Shown: piece by piece, positions 52,102 through 61,335 of the stretch | Numbering within the stretch: position 1 is the first letter of the stretch | Layout: each line of letters starts with the position of its first letter | Origin: Deltaproteobacteria bacterium | GTDB lineage: Bacteria > Myxococcota_A > Polyangia > Polyangiales > Houyiibacteriaceae | Assembly (NCBI GenBank): GCA_004283055.1 | Contig: SHLP01000007.1 | Coordinates: forward strand, 1-64,000 | Direction of reading: 5' to 3' | Length of the DNA: 64,000 bases | Translations under genes and position numbers: made by a program | The notes under the pieces: generated by a model | What the model saw: the letters and a program-made list of their open reading frames with translations, nothing else | What the model was told of the DNA's origin: nothing | Databases searched by the model: none

Positions 52102-53876
52102 GCCTCGAACAGCGTTACATTGGTGAGATCCTGGTTCGGCGCGGCGCGCTCGAGCCCGACAAGCTCGAGGCTGCACTGCAGACGGCGTCGGATCGATCTG
52201 TAGATCTCACCGACCTCTTGGTTGCAACGCACGCCGTCGAAGAGGTGAAGCTCGTGCGCGCCTTGGCGGACGAAGTCGGCATGGAGTTCGTGGAAAAGCT
52301 CGCTACGGAGCTGATCCCCGAGGAACTGGTCGATGCGGTCCCGATTAATTTCGCGCGCCAGAATCACGTTCTGCCCCTGACGCAATCCGATGACAGCGTG
52401 CGGGTTGCAATTGCCAATCCGCTCGACCCCTTTCCCATCGACGACCTGCGGATTCTCCTCGGCAAGACAATCATTCCGGTCGCTGCGTCGGAAGAGAGCA
52501 TCGACGACGCGATCAACCGGGTCTATGAGCGAAAAGACGAAACAGCCCTCGCCGAAGCGAAGGAAGGCGAAGAGGTCGAAGAGCTGCGCGACCTGATCGA
52601 CATGACCGACGAGGCGCCGGTGATTCGCTGGGTCAACAACCTCTTTTACACAGCGGTCAAAGAGCGAGCATCCGACATTCACATCGAGCCAACGGATGAA
52701 AAGGTCATCGTTCGGTATCGTGTCGATGGACGCCTCATTCCACGCAAGGAAGCGAATCGCGGCTTTCTTTCGTCGATCGTGAGTCGCGTGAAGATCGAGG
52801 CAGGCCTCAACATCGCGGAACGGCGCCTGCCCCAAGACGGGCGCATCACCAAGAAGATCGCGGGCAAGGTGGTCGACGTCCGTGTGTCGACGATTCCGAC
52901 GGCGAAGGGCGAGCGCGTCGTCATGCGTCTCCTCGACAAGGAACAGGTTCTGCTGAATCTCATCGACCTCGGCTTTGCACGCCGCGAGCTCGACCAACTC
53001 GAGGGCCTGATTCGGCGCCCCAACGGCATCATCTTGGTGACCGGGCCCACCGGCTCCGGCAAGACGACCACGCTGTACGCCTGTCTGAACACGATCAACA
53101 CGCCCGAGAAGAACATCCTGACTGCCGAGGATCCGGTCGAATACGAGCTTCGCGGCATTGGGCAGATGCAGGTTCAACCCAAAATTGGTCTGACCTTTGC
53201 GTCAGGCATGAGGAGCTTTCTCCGTCAGGACCCGGACGTGATCATGGTTGGCGAGATCCGCGACCACGAAACCGCTGAAATCGCAATTCACGCGTCGCTG
53301 ACTGGTCACCTCGTGCTCTCGACACTGCACACCAACGACGCGCCGAGCGCCATCACGCGTCTAGTCGACATGGACATACAAGCCTACCAGCTGTCCTCGT
53401 CGATTCTCGCGGTCCTCGCGCAGCGGCTCGTTCGCCGGCTTTGCGACCAATGCAAGAGCCCGTACACACCGACCAATCAACATCTACTCGAGCTCGGCAT
53501 TGACGCTGCCATGGCCCAAGAGAAGCTCGTGGAGCTCAAGAGACTCGCTGCGACCACCGTGATCGGAAACAGCAGTCCTCCGATCCTGCCCCCTGCCGCG
53601 GCTACGGACTCGGGCCAGCTGACGTTTTATCACCACCGCGGCTGCGACGAGTGCAGCAACACCGGCTATCGAGGTCGAATCGGCATCTTCGAGCTGATGA
53701 TGATCGACGAGCCGGTACGCCGCGAAATCTTGAACAACAGTGATTCAAAGACGATTCAGCGGGTTGCACAACAGCAGGGGATGCGGCTGCTTCGCGAAGA
53801 CGGCGCGCGCCAAGTCGTCGCAGGCGTGACGAGCGTCGAAGAGGTCCTCGCTGCGACCCAGGCCGCAGAGGTCTGA
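52098..53876 (+). CDS. gspE: Type II secretion ATPase GspE
   Basis: A 592-residue hexameric ATPase. N-terminal GspL-binding domain, then Walker A GPTGSGKTTTLYA, the Asp box, Walker B VGEIRDHETAEIA and the His box HTNDAPSAITRL. The zinc site typical of GspE is present, with CDQC and CDEC separated by about 65 residues. It powers pseudopilus assembly from the cytoplasm. The ATG overlaps the gspD stop (ATGA). Confidence 0.95.
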   Translation: MSLEQRYIGEILVRRGALEPDKLEAALQTASDRSVDLTDLLVATHAVEEVKLVRALADEVGMEFVEKLATELIPEELVDAVPINFARQNHVLPLTQSDDSVRVAIANPLDPFPIDDLRILLGKTIIPVAASEESIDDAINRVYERKDETALAEAKEGEEVEELRDLIDMTDEAPVIRWVNNLFYTAVKERASDIHIEPTDEKVIVRYRVDGRLIPRKEANRGFLSSIVSRVKIEAGLNIAERRLPQDGRITKKIAGKVVDVRVSTIPTAKGERVVMRLLDKEQVLLNLIDLGFARRELDQLEGLIRRPNGIILVTGPTGSGKTTTLYACLNTINTPEKNILTAEDPVEYELRGIGQMQVQPKIGLTFASGMRSFLRQDPDVIMVGEIRDHETAEIAIHASLTGHLVLSTLHTNDAPSAITRLVDMDIQAYQLSSSILAVLAQRLVRRLCDQCKSPYTPTNQHLLELGIDAAMAQEKLVELKRLAATTVIGNSSPPILPPAAATDSGQLTFYHHRGCDECSNTGYRGRIGIFELMMIDEPVRREILNNSDSKTIQRVAQQQGMRLLREDGARQVVAGVTSVEEVLAATQAAEV

Positions 53877-53879
53877 TTC

Positions 53880-55103
53880 ATGGGGGTGTACGCATACAGA
53901 GGGATCGACGCCCGAGGGAAATCGGTCAAAGGCGTCCGAGATGCCGATAGTGCGAAAGGCCTGCGCGCTTTGCTCAAGCGGGACGGAGTCCTGGCGACCG
54001 AAATCCTCGAGCAATCGGAGGCCGCTCGAAATGCGTCGCGCGACATCGATTTTCGACGGCTTTTTCAACGTGTTTCATCGGTCGATGTTGCCGTAGCGAC
54101 TCGGCAGCTATCCGTATTGCTCCGTTCGGGCGTCCCATTGGTCGAAGCCGTGAGCGCGTTGATCGAGCAGCTCGATCATCCCGATCTGAAAAACGCGTTC
54201 ACCGACACTCGCAACAAGGTCAACGAAGGCAGCACGCTCGCAGACGCGCTCAGGGCCCATCCGAAGATTTTTCCTCCCTTGTATGTAAACATGGTCTCCG
54301 CGGGGGAGGCGTCGGGCACGCTCGAAGAGGTGCTCGGACGACTGGCGGACTTCCTGGACGAGCAGACCCGACTCCAGAGCAAGGTACGCGGCGCCCTCGC
54401 CTACCCAGTCGTGATGGCCGTGGTCGTGGTCGTCATCCTGTTCTTGATGATGTCCGTCGTGGTCCCCAAGGTCACTTCGATTTTCGAGAACTTCAACCAG
54501 GCCCTCCCCTGGTACACCAGCGTGCTGATCTGGGTGAGCGACATCTTCAGCAACTACTGGTGGCTCCTCGCTGCACTGGCGGGCGGGGCCATCTTCCTGT
54601 TTCGTCGCTGGAAATCGACGGACGAAGGCCGCAAGAAGTGGGACCTTTTCGTGATCGAAGTGCCGCTCTTCGGTCCCTTGATGATCATGGTCGCCGTGGC
54701 CCGCTTCTCTCGAACACTCGCCACGCTGCTAGCGAGCGGGGTTCCTGTGCTCGCTGCCATGGATATCACGCGCAACGTCCTTGGAAACACCGAGCTGATG
54801 CGAATCGTCGAGAATGCTCGGGACAGTGTGCGAGAAGGGGAAGGCATCGCGAAGCCGCTCCGGCAGGCAGGCAGGTTCCCTCCGATCATGACTCACATGA
54901 TCGCCGTGGGGGAGCGGACCGGCCAACTGGAGGAGATGCTCATGCACGTTGCCGATGCGTACGACCAACAAATCGAGGTGCGCGTCGGAGCCATGACTTC
55001 GATCCTCGAACCCGTCCTGATCGTGGTCATGGGCGTCGTCGTTGGCGGCATTGCGTTTGCGATACTCATGCCGCTCCTCCAACTCAACGAGATGATTCAA
55101 TGA
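53880..55103 (+). CDS. gspF: Type II secretion platform protein GspF
   Basis: A 407-residue inner-membrane protein with two cytoplasmic four-helix domains and three membrane segments (about 175-197, 222-241 and 376-398). The opening YAYRGIDARGKSVKG and the repeat LRSGVPLVEAV/LASGVPVLAAM are the GspF/PilC hallmarks. It forms the assembly platform with GspE, L and M. Starts three bases after the gspE stop. Confidence 0.94.
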   Translation: MGVYAYRGIDARGKSVKGVRDADSAKGLRALLKRDGVLATEILEQSEAARNASRDIDFRRLFQRVSSVDVAVATRQLSVLLRSGVPLVEAVSALIEQLDHPDLKNAFTDTRNKVNEGSTLADALRAHPKIFPPLYVNMVSAGEASGTLEEVLGRLADFLDEQTRLQSKVRGALAYPVVMAVVVVVILFLMMSVVVPKVTSIFENFNQALPWYTSVLIWVSDIFSNYWWLLAALAGGAIFLFRRWKSTDEGRKKWDLFVIEVPLFGPLMIMVAVARFSRTLATLLASGVPVLAAMDITRNVLGNTELMRIVENARDSVREGEGIAKPLRQAGRFPPIMTHMIAVGERTGQLEEMLMHVADAYDQQIEVRVGAMTSILEPVLIVVMGVVVGGIAFAILMPLLQLNEMIQ

Positions 55104-55112
55104 GAGACGCGG

Positions 55113-55535
55113 ATGACTCGACGATCCAAAAGAGAACGCGTTTCGTTGCCATGGGAAAGCCGTGGCGGCCGCTGGCGCAATGCGCTCAGCAAGACGCGCT
55201 GGCAAGCGCTACTCGGGATGTTGCTGCTGACAGTGCTAGCCGTGGGCTTTACGCGGTACGCAAGCCGACGAGTGCGGGTGCGCGATACGCTCGTTGCGGT
55301 GGCGCAGGTGAAACAGGCGATCGATCAATTCCGAGCGGACGTGGGTCGCTGCCCGAGATCGGAGACGGAGCTGCTTCACCCACCGCTGTCGCAGAAGCAC
55401 TACCTGCATTCGATGCCAAAGGATGGCTGGGGGAGGCCCCTGACGATTCGCTGTCCAGGCCATTTCGAAGACGAAGCCGACGTAATTTCGGCGGGCCCGA
55501 GCGGCTCGCTCTCGAAGGACGACAACATTCAATGA
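55113..55535 (+). CDS. GspG-like protein without a prepilin cleavage site
   Basis: A 140-residue protein. Residues about 60-140 match the globular part of the major pseudopilin: QIDQFRADVGRCP-type ordering, then MPKDGWGRPLTI, ADVISAGPSGSLSKDDNI, which in GspG read LPKDPWG and the calcium-site loop. The N-terminus, however, is a basic 30-residue stretch and a membrane helix (about 31-47, LGMLLLTVLAVGF) with no G-FTLIE motif. The prepilin peptidase should not process it. It may be a membrane-anchored GspG-like factor or a decayed copy. It begins nine bases after gspF and its TGA overlaps the next ATG. Confidence 0.82.
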   Translation: MTRRSKRERVSLPWESRGGRWRNALSKTRWQALLGMLLLTVLAVGFTRYASRRVRVRDTLVAVAQVKQAIDQFRADVGRCPRSETELLHPPLSQKHYLHSMPKDGWGRPLTIRCPGHFEDEADVISAGPSGSLSKDDNIQ

Positions 55536-55552
55536 AGGGAACGGGAGGCTCC

Positions 55553-55948
55553 ATGCCCAACACGACTGACACCCGCGCACGACGAAGACTGGCCCGCCGG
55601 AGGCGCCGAGACGGCTTCACGCTGATCGAGATCATGATCGTCATCACGATCTTCGCGATGATGGCAGGTGGCGTAGCGGTGGCACTGCTCCCGCAGCTCG
55701 AGAAGGCGCGGCTCAAGACCACCAAAACGGACGCTCAAGGATTGCGTTCGGCTGTGATGCTCTACGTCGCGGACAACCCCAGAGGCTGCCCGACGGTCGA
55801 AGACTTGGTGAACGAGCGATATCTCGACGGAACCCGTCGGACGACGGACGCTTGGGACACGCCATTTCAGATCACCTGCGAAGACGGTGACATCGCGGTC
55901 GTTTCGGCGGGGCCGGACCTCCAATTCAACACCGAGGACGACATTTAG
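55553..55948 (+). CDS. gspG: Major pseudopilin GspG
   Basis: A 131-residue pseudopilin. The prepilin peptidase site is RRRDG before FTLIEIMIVITIF, after a 22-residue, very basic leader. The globular part holds NPRGCPTVEDL and the calcium-loop end SAGPDLQFNTEDDI. I favour the ATG at 55553, with GGGAGG four bases upstream; an ATG at 55532 overlaps the previous stop and is possible. Pseudopilin subunits form the piston that pushes substrates through GspD. Confidence 0.9.
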   Translation: MPNTTDTRARRRLARRRRRDGFTLIEIMIVITIFAMMAGGVAVALLPQLEKARLKTTKTDAQGLRSAVMLYVADNPRGCPTVEDLVNERYLDGTRRTTDAWDTPFQITCEDGDIAVVSAGPDLQFNTEDDI

Positions 55949-55954
55949 GCGATC

Positions 55955-56644
55955 ATGGTCGGACGCGTCCCACCCCGAACGAGCCGAGGATTCACCCTCA
56001 TCGAGGTGATCGTCGTGATCGCAATCATTGCGGTCGTGGTCACTGGAGCGACGTTCGGTCTAGGCGCGATCACACGGACCCGGCTCCGTTCGTCTGCTTT
56101 CAAAGTGATGAGCGCTGCCCGATTCGCCTACAACCGATCCCTCACCCAGGGAACGACCACGCGACTCCGCTTCGACTTCGACAAAGATACGATGGCTATC
56201 GAGGAGACCCTGACGCCCGTCACGCTCGCAACGACCGAACAGCTCGAGGATGAGGATGGTCAGGCAGTCGACCCCTGGGACCTCGCCAGGGCCAGGCTCG
56301 AGCAGCCGCTGACACCCATAAAGCCCACCTCGCCGTTTCAACCGATTGCCAACAAGAACGGCAAGGTCATCGAGCGCTACACCGCCAAACCGGTCGGCGA
56401 GGCGGTTTCGGTCCACGCCTTGATCACGCCGCACGAAACAGAGACTCGAACCGATGGGGAGGGCTCCGTTTACTTCTTCCCCGGTGGACTGACCGAGCAC
56501 GCCGTCATTCAGCTGAGCGACGCCAGTGACACGGTCTACAGCATCGAGATTCATCCGCTCACCGGGAATGCGCGGATTCACAACTTCGCCTACGAGCCGC
56601 TGGACGAGCTCGACGACGAGGGAGAGGTCGAGGATTCACTATGA
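55955..56644 (+). CDS. gspH: Minor pseudopilin GspH
   Basis: A 229-residue pseudopilin with cleavage site TSRG before FTLIEVIVVIAII. Behind the helix lies a beta-rich domain with a long acidic stretch (about 85-150). The C-terminal GSVYFFPGGLTEHAVIQL fits GspH. The protein is longer than usual GspH (about 150-190). Starts six bases after gspG. Confidence 0.85.
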   Translation: MVGRVPPRTSRGFTLIEVIVVIAIIAVVVTGATFGLGAITRTRLRSSAFKVMSAARFAYNRSLTQGTTTRLRFDFDKDTMAIEETLTPVTLATTEQLEDEDGQAVDPWDLARARLEQPLTPIKPTSPFQPIANKNGKVIERYTAKPVGEAVSVHALITPHETETRTDGEGSVYFFPGGLTEHAVIQLSDASDTVYSIEIHPLTGNARIHNFAYEPLDELDDEGEVEDSL

Positions 56645-57261
56645 CTCGAGACGGCTTCACCTTGTTGGAAGTGATGATTGCCGTGGCGATCCTCGGCCTA
56701 TCGCTCACGGCCATTTTCTCGAGTGAGGTGGGTGCAGCGAACATCGCCGCGCGCGCGCGCCGGCAGAACGTCGCTGTGACCCTCGCGCGCTGCAAGATGG
56801 GCGAGATCGAGGAGGTCATCGGAATCGAAGGCTTGCCCGCACTCGAGAAGAAAGACACGGATTCCTGCTGCGAGCATGCGCCCGTCGAAGGGTACGAGTG
56901 TGAGTGGATCGTCGAGCGAATCATCCTGCCGGAGTTCGGCGCCGGCGACGACGAAAGCGAAGAGGACGAAGGTGGCGATGAAACTACGCCCAAAGAGATA
57001 GTCAACGCCGCGGTTGATGAAGTCACCGAGTCCGGTGGCCCGACGGAGCAGGTAATTGCCGGGGGGGCAGGGAACCTGGCGATGCTCGCATTGCAAATCG
57101 GCTTTCCCATCTTGAAACCATTCCTCGAGGAGCAAGTTCGAAGAGCCACAGTGACGGTGCGATGGACTGAAGGGTCCAAGCAACGCGGCTTCGACGTCAC
57201 TCAGTACCTCGTTTCCGCGCAACCAGCGCGGACCGACGACCAGCTAGAGGAGGAAGAGTGA
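56641..57261 (+). CDS. gspI: Minor pseudopilin GspI with a long insert
   Basis: A 206-residue pseudopilin; cleavage site TRDG before FTLLEVMIAVAILG. GspI normally has about 125 residues. Here an insert (about 98-165) contains an acidic run (DDESEEDEGGDE) and a second hydrophobic segment (LAMLALQIGFPIL), before the final beta strands VTVRWTEG. Cys-Cys and another Cys lie at about 76-87. Overlaps gspH by ATGA. Confidence 0.82.
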   Translation: MTRDGFTLLEVMIAVAILGLSLTAIFSSEVGAANIAARARRQNVAVTLARCKMGEIEEVIGIEGLPALEKKDTDSCCEHAPVEGYECEWIVERIILPEFGAGDDESEEDEGGDETTPKEIVNAAVDEVTESGGPTEQVIAGGAGNLAMLALQIGFPILKPFLEEQVRRATVTVRWTEGSKQRGFDVTQYLVSAQPARTDDQLEEEE

Positions 57262-57944
57262 GGAAATCTGCCTTCACCTTGCTCGAAATCATCCTGGCGG
57301 TGTCCGTGCTCGCCTTGGTGGGAACCATGATCTACGGCGGTTTCGCTCAAACTGCGCTCAACAAGGCACGTGTCGAAAAAGACGTCGACCAGTCTCGCGT
57401 CGTACACATGGCACTCGAGCGTATTGCGCGTGAGCTGACGATGGCCTTCGTCTCGACTCACACCAATCCCTCGCTCGATCTCCGAGTCGTAGAGACGGCT
57501 TTCATCGGAAGGGACCGTGGTAAGGAGGACCGAATCGATTTCACTTCGTTCTCGCATCGGCGTCTCTACCGAAACGCGCGCGAGTCCGATCAGAACGAGC
57601 TGAGCTACTTCGTGACCCAAGATCCGGACGACTCGGACGTGCAGGTCCTTGCACGAAGAGAGCAAAACCGGATTGACGATGACCCGCGGAGGGGAGGAAA
57701 ATCACAGATACTCGTTCAGGACGTCGAAGAGTTCAACGTCGAGTACTTCGATCCCTTGCTCAGCGAGTGGGTCCAGACCTGGGACACCGAGGACGTTCTC
57801 TCACAGCCAAATCGACTCCCGACACAGGTCCGGATCCGCTTGGCCGTCAAGCACCCGGGTCGCCGCGGCAAGACCCAGGTGTTCGGCACCAGGGTGACGA
57901 TTCCACTCAACTACGCTCTCAATCACGCGAACTACAACCCATGA
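57258..57944 (+). CDS. gspJ: Minor pseudopilin GspJ
   Basis: A 228-residue pseudopilin. Leader MRKSA before FTLLEIILAVSVLAL; the residue before the cleavage is Ala rather than Gly, which prepilin peptidases tolerate. The remainder is beta-rich with RIDFTSFSHRRLYR and LVQDVEEFNVEYFD, as in GspJ. GTG start overlaps the gspI stop (GTGA). Confidence 0.87.
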   Translation: MRKSAFTLLEIILAVSVLALVGTMIYGGFAQTALNKARVEKDVDQSRVVHMALERIARELTMAFVSTHTNPSLDLRVVETAFIGRDRGKEDRIDFTSFSHRRLYRNARESDQNELSYFVTQDPDDSDVQVLARREQNRIDDDPRRGGKSQILVQDVEEFNVEYFDPLLSEWVQTWDTEDVLSQPNRLPTQVRIRLAVKHPGRRGKTQVFGTRVTIPLNYALNHANYNP

Positions 57945-59293
57945 GCCACCGAAGAACGACATCGCACCCCAAGCGCTCGGAACAAGGCGTCGCGCTGATC
58001 ATGGCGATTGCCACGGTCGCGATTCTATCGGTGATGCTCGCGGACATGCACGAGAAGACGGGGACTGCGTTTGCCGTCTCGACGTCGCAACGGGATTCGC
58101 TTCAGGCCGAATACATGGCCAAGAGCGCGACCAACCTGACTCGGCTCTTAATCGCAAAAGAGCCCGAGGTGCGACGCTTCGTCGACCCGCTCTACCGGGC
58201 CGCGACGGGTCGCTCCGCCCCTCAGTTGCCGGTCTGGAACTTCGTCAACGAGCTGATCGCCCCGTTCTGTACCCCTGAAGACCAGCGAGACACCTTGATG
58301 GAGCTCGGAGTCGATTTCGGCGACACAGTCGGATTCGAAAACCTCCCCGGTACATGCCAGGTCCGCGCCGTCAGTGAGAACGGCAAGCTGAACGTCAACG
58401 ACCCGCTGTTCCTCGACGGGGAGCAAGCGCGTAACGGCGTGGCAACGCAGCTCTTTACTCTCACGGGTGGGCAACTGCCCGAAAGCCCGTACGATGCGCT
58501 CTTCACGTCGGAAGACGAGACCGGCACCTTGACCACGCGGCTCGATCTCATCACAGCGGTGATTGACTGGTGGGATCGCGACATTCAACGGACCGACTTC
58601 GACCCAGGTGCCGGCGTGACGAGGACCGGCGGCACCGGGACGGAAGACGATTCACTTTATCAGCTGAGCGAGAATCCCTACCGAAACAAAAACGCCCCGT
58701 TCGACTCGCTCCAAGAGTTGCGCCTCGTGCGAGGCTTCAACGACGATTTCTGGGCCACCTTCGTCGAGCCGATTCCGAACGACCCTGCATCCCGGCTCAT
58801 GACGATCTACGCATCGGGCCTCGTCAATGTGAACGAAGCCAGCCCCCAAGTTCTGCTAGGGAGGATCTGCTCGTTCGCCCCCGAAGTGAGCCTTTGCGTC
58901 GATCCGCTCGAAAGCATCAAATTCGTCCAAATTCTCACCACGATCCGTCAGCTCATCCCCATCCCCCTCTTCAGCCGGCCAACGGACCTCATCAACTTCG
59001 TCGAAGGCAAGGGGACAGAGAAAGATCTGTACGGGATGCTCACGGGTTTCTTGGGTCCAGAGAGCGAGCTGATTTTCACACCCATCGAGATCCCAACCGA
59101 GCAACGAACGCCGCTTGCCCGATCCTTCGCAACGTCGGCTCAGATCTTCACCATCGAAGCGATCGCGCTGGTTGGGCATTCCCAGATCCGGATCGAGTCG
59201 GTCGTCAACTTCCACTCCCGCTGGGTGCCACCCCCGCCGAATACGGGGCGCATGCCAGGATTGGGCGTGTTTCACTACTATCGGATGAATTGA
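57941..59293 (+). CDS. gspK: Minor pseudopilin GspK
   Basis: A 450-residue protein, the large tip pseudopilin. Leader MSHRRTTSHPKRSEQG before VALIMAIATVAILS; the usual Glu at position 5 is Met, which is typical of GspK. The big globular domain has helix-hairpin-helix-like parts, for example GKLNVNDPLF and ASGLVNVNEASPQVL. GspK caps the pseudopilus with GspI and GspJ. The ATG overlaps the gspJ stop (ATGA); the open frame upstream lies in gspJ and is not used. Confidence 0.9.
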   Translation: MSHRRTTSHPKRSEQGVALIMAIATVAILSVMLADMHEKTGTAFAVSTSQRDSLQAEYMAKSATNLTRLLIAKEPEVRRFVDPLYRAATGRSAPQLPVWNFVNELIAPFCTPEDQRDTLMELGVDFGDTVGFENLPGTCQVRAVSENGKLNVNDPLFLDGEQARNGVATQLFTLTGGQLPESPYDALFTSEDETGTLTTRLDLITAVIDWWDRDIQRTDFDPGAGVTRTGGTGTEDDSLYQLSENPYRNKNAPFDSLQELRLVRGFNDDFWATFVEPIPNDPASRLMTIYASGLVNVNEASPQVLLGRICSFAPEVSLCVDPLESIKFVQILTTIRQLIPIPLFSRPTDLINFVEGKGTEKDLYGMLTGFLGPESELIFTPIEIPTEQRTPLARSFATSAQIFTIEAIALVGHSQIRIESVVNFHSRWVPPPPNTGRMPGLGVFHYYRMN

Positions 59294-59294
59294 G

Positions 59295-60767
59295 ATGTCG
59301 TTGGTTTTGGGATTAGAGGTCACAGGCCGGGTGGTTCGCGGCGCGTTCTTACGGACGGCGCTGCGCGGATGGGAAATGGAGCAGTATGCAGAAGCCCCGC
59401 TTCCCTACTCCGAGGAATCGGACTCGGACCCAGGCGTGCTGCAGGCCGCGATCACGCAAGTCCTCTCGGCGGGCGCCCGGGCACCCGATCGCATCATAGC
59501 GTCGCTCAACGGGGAAGCGGCCTCGCTGAGGCTGATCGACCTGCCGGCCGGCGTCGAGAAGAAGGCCGGAGAAGTCTTGCCCGGTGAGCTCGGCTCGGTT
59601 CTCCCTTTCGATATCGAAGATGCGATCGTCGACTATCAGGTGGTCGGTCGCGGCGAGTCGACCATTCAGCTCATGGCCGTAGCCGCGCCTCGGCGAAACG
59701 TAGCGGCCCGGCTCAATCAGCTCCGGTCGGCGGGCGTAGATCCCACAGAGCTGGCCGTTGGCGCGGCTGCCTTCGACGGCCTCGGCGCGCTGCTGGGTGA
59801 GCCGCTCGCGAACAAGACCGTCATCGTGGTCGATCTGGGACCCACCAACACCGACTTCGCGGCACTGACCAACGGCGGTTGCACCTTCGCGCGCACGCTT
59901 TCGGGAGGGATGAATCTGGTTGAATCGGGCCGACGCGCCGAGCTTGGTGCCGCGTTGCAACGCACGCTGGCCAGCTACCGGGCGCAGCGCTCCGAAGAAC
60001 CGTCCATGGTGCTGCTCTCAGGGGAGACGGCGCCTATGGAAAGCGCGCGGAGCTGGCTGACCGAGCAACTCGGACTCCCGTGCGGCGTCGCTCCGCTCCC
60101 CGAGGCCCCGGGCGCGGACGAAGAAACGCGGCCAAAGTTCGCAAAGGCGGCGGCACTCGCATCGCGGGCCATCTCGCGTCGGAAGCAACTCAACCTGCGC
60201 CGAGGTGAGTTTGCGTCAGCTGCCGCGGCGAGCGAGCTTCGGACGCACGCTCGCCTAATCGCCGCTTGCTTTGCTGCAATCCTACTCTCCTTCGGCGTTT
60301 CGCTGCTCGCCCAATACAGGGTAGCGAGTGCAGAGCAGGAACGGCTCACCGAAACGCTGGCGGAAGTCAGCAAGGACCTGCTCGGAGAGGAGACGCGGAG
60401 CGCGCTTCATGCGCGAGAGCTGCTGACCGCCGGAGCTCGCATCGACGACCCATTGCCTCGTTTCGATGCGTACGACGTTCTCGAGGCGATTTCCGAAAGC
60501 ATTCCAGCCGACATCCAACACGATACCCGTCGACTTCTGATCGAGATCGACGATGACGGAGACAACGGTCGCTTCGAGATCCAGGGGACCGTGGGCTCCA
60601 TCGCCGATCGAGACAGGCTGTTGGGTGACCTCCAGGCACATGCTTGTTTTGCCGAAGCTGAAAAGGGCTCCATCTCGAATGCGGTCGGCGACCGAAAGGA
60701 TTACAAACTGGTGGTCAAGGTCGACTGCGACGAGGCGGCTGCCCGTCCCAAGAACAAGGAGAACTAA
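59295..60767 (+). CDS. gspL: Type II secretion protein GspL
   Basis: A 490-residue inner-membrane protein. The cytoplasmic part (to about 310) is actin-like, with GLEVTGRVVRGAF and VVDLGPTNTDFAAL, similar to PilM-type folds. A membrane helix (about 317-336) and a periplasmic ferredoxin-like domain follow. GspL anchors GspE to the membrane with GspM and GspF. It starts two bases after gspK. Confidence 0.88.
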   Translation: MSLVLGLEVTGRVVRGAFLRTALRGWEMEQYAEAPLPYSEESDSDPGVLQAAITQVLSAGARAPDRIIASLNGEAASLRLIDLPAGVEKKAGEVLPGELGSVLPFDIEDAIVDYQVVGRGESTIQLMAVAAPRRNVAARLNQLRSAGVDPTELAVGAAAFDGLGALLGEPLANKTVIVVDLGPTNTDFAALTNGGCTFARTLSGGMNLVESGRRAELGAALQRTLASYRAQRSEEPSMVLLSGETAPMESARSWLTEQLGLPCGVAPLPEAPGADEETRPKFAKAAALASRAISRRKQLNLRRGEFASAAAASELRTHARLIAACFAAILLSFGVSLLAQYRVASAEQERLTETLAEVSKDLLGEETRSALHARELLTAGARIDDPLPRFDAYDVLEAISESIPADIQHDTRRLLIEIDDDGDNGRFEIQGTVGSIADRDRLLGDLQAHACFAEAEKGSISNAVGDRKDYKLVVKVDCDEAAARPKNKEN

Positions 60768-60768
60768 G

Positions 60769-61332
60769 GTGGCCTTTGGAGACGCGCTGGACAACGTACG
60801 CAGCTGGGCGGATGCGCTGAGCGGGCGCGAACGTCGACTGATTGCCATCATGGCCATCGTTTTCGTCGCGATTCTGATCGTCCTGCCGATGTACGTCGCA
60901 ATCGCGAGCATTTCGGACATCAAGACGGAGAACGACGAAATTGGACTGGTGCTGCAGGACATCCGCCGCTCCGAAGCCCGTCTACGACAGGAGAAAGCCG
61001 ATCGGGTCGCGGTCGAGAAGCTGTATGACCGAAAGGCGCCTTCGCTCGGCGGCTTTCTCGAGGAGCGTGCCCAGCAGTACGGCGTGACGGGTCTCGGAAT
61101 CACAGATCAGCCAAACCTCGACATGGGCCAGTACAGCCGGCGTTCGGTCCGCGTCTCTTTGCCGGTGGTCGAGCTCCGACCCTTGATCGAGATGCTCGCG
61201 GATATCGAGAACAGCTCCTATCCTGTCGCCATCGAGCGGATTCAAATGACCGGCGGCCGCATGCGAACGGGATATACGGTCAAGTTGGGTGTCAACGCCT
61301 ACGACCGCGAAACCGGTTCGGTGGAGCAGTAG
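60769..61332 (+). CDS. gspM: Type II secretion protein GspM
   Basis: A 187-residue protein: short cytoplasmic start, a membrane helix (about 24-45), a coiled-coil stretch (DEIGLVLQDIRRSEARLRQE) and a small periplasmic domain. This is the GspM layout, and it follows gspL, its partner, directly. The GTG at 60769 has AAGGAG upstream and lies two bases after the gspL stop. Confidence 0.85.
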   Translation: MAFGDALDNVRSWADALSGRERRLIAIMAIVFVAILIVLPMYVAIASISDIKTENDEIGLVLQDIRRSEARLRQEKADRVAVEKLYDRKAPSLGGFLEERAQQYGVTGLGITDQPNLDMGQYSRRSVRVSLPVVELRPLIEMLADIENSSYPVAIERIQMTGGRMRTGYTVKLGVNAYDRETGSVEQ

Positions 61333-61335
61333 GCA

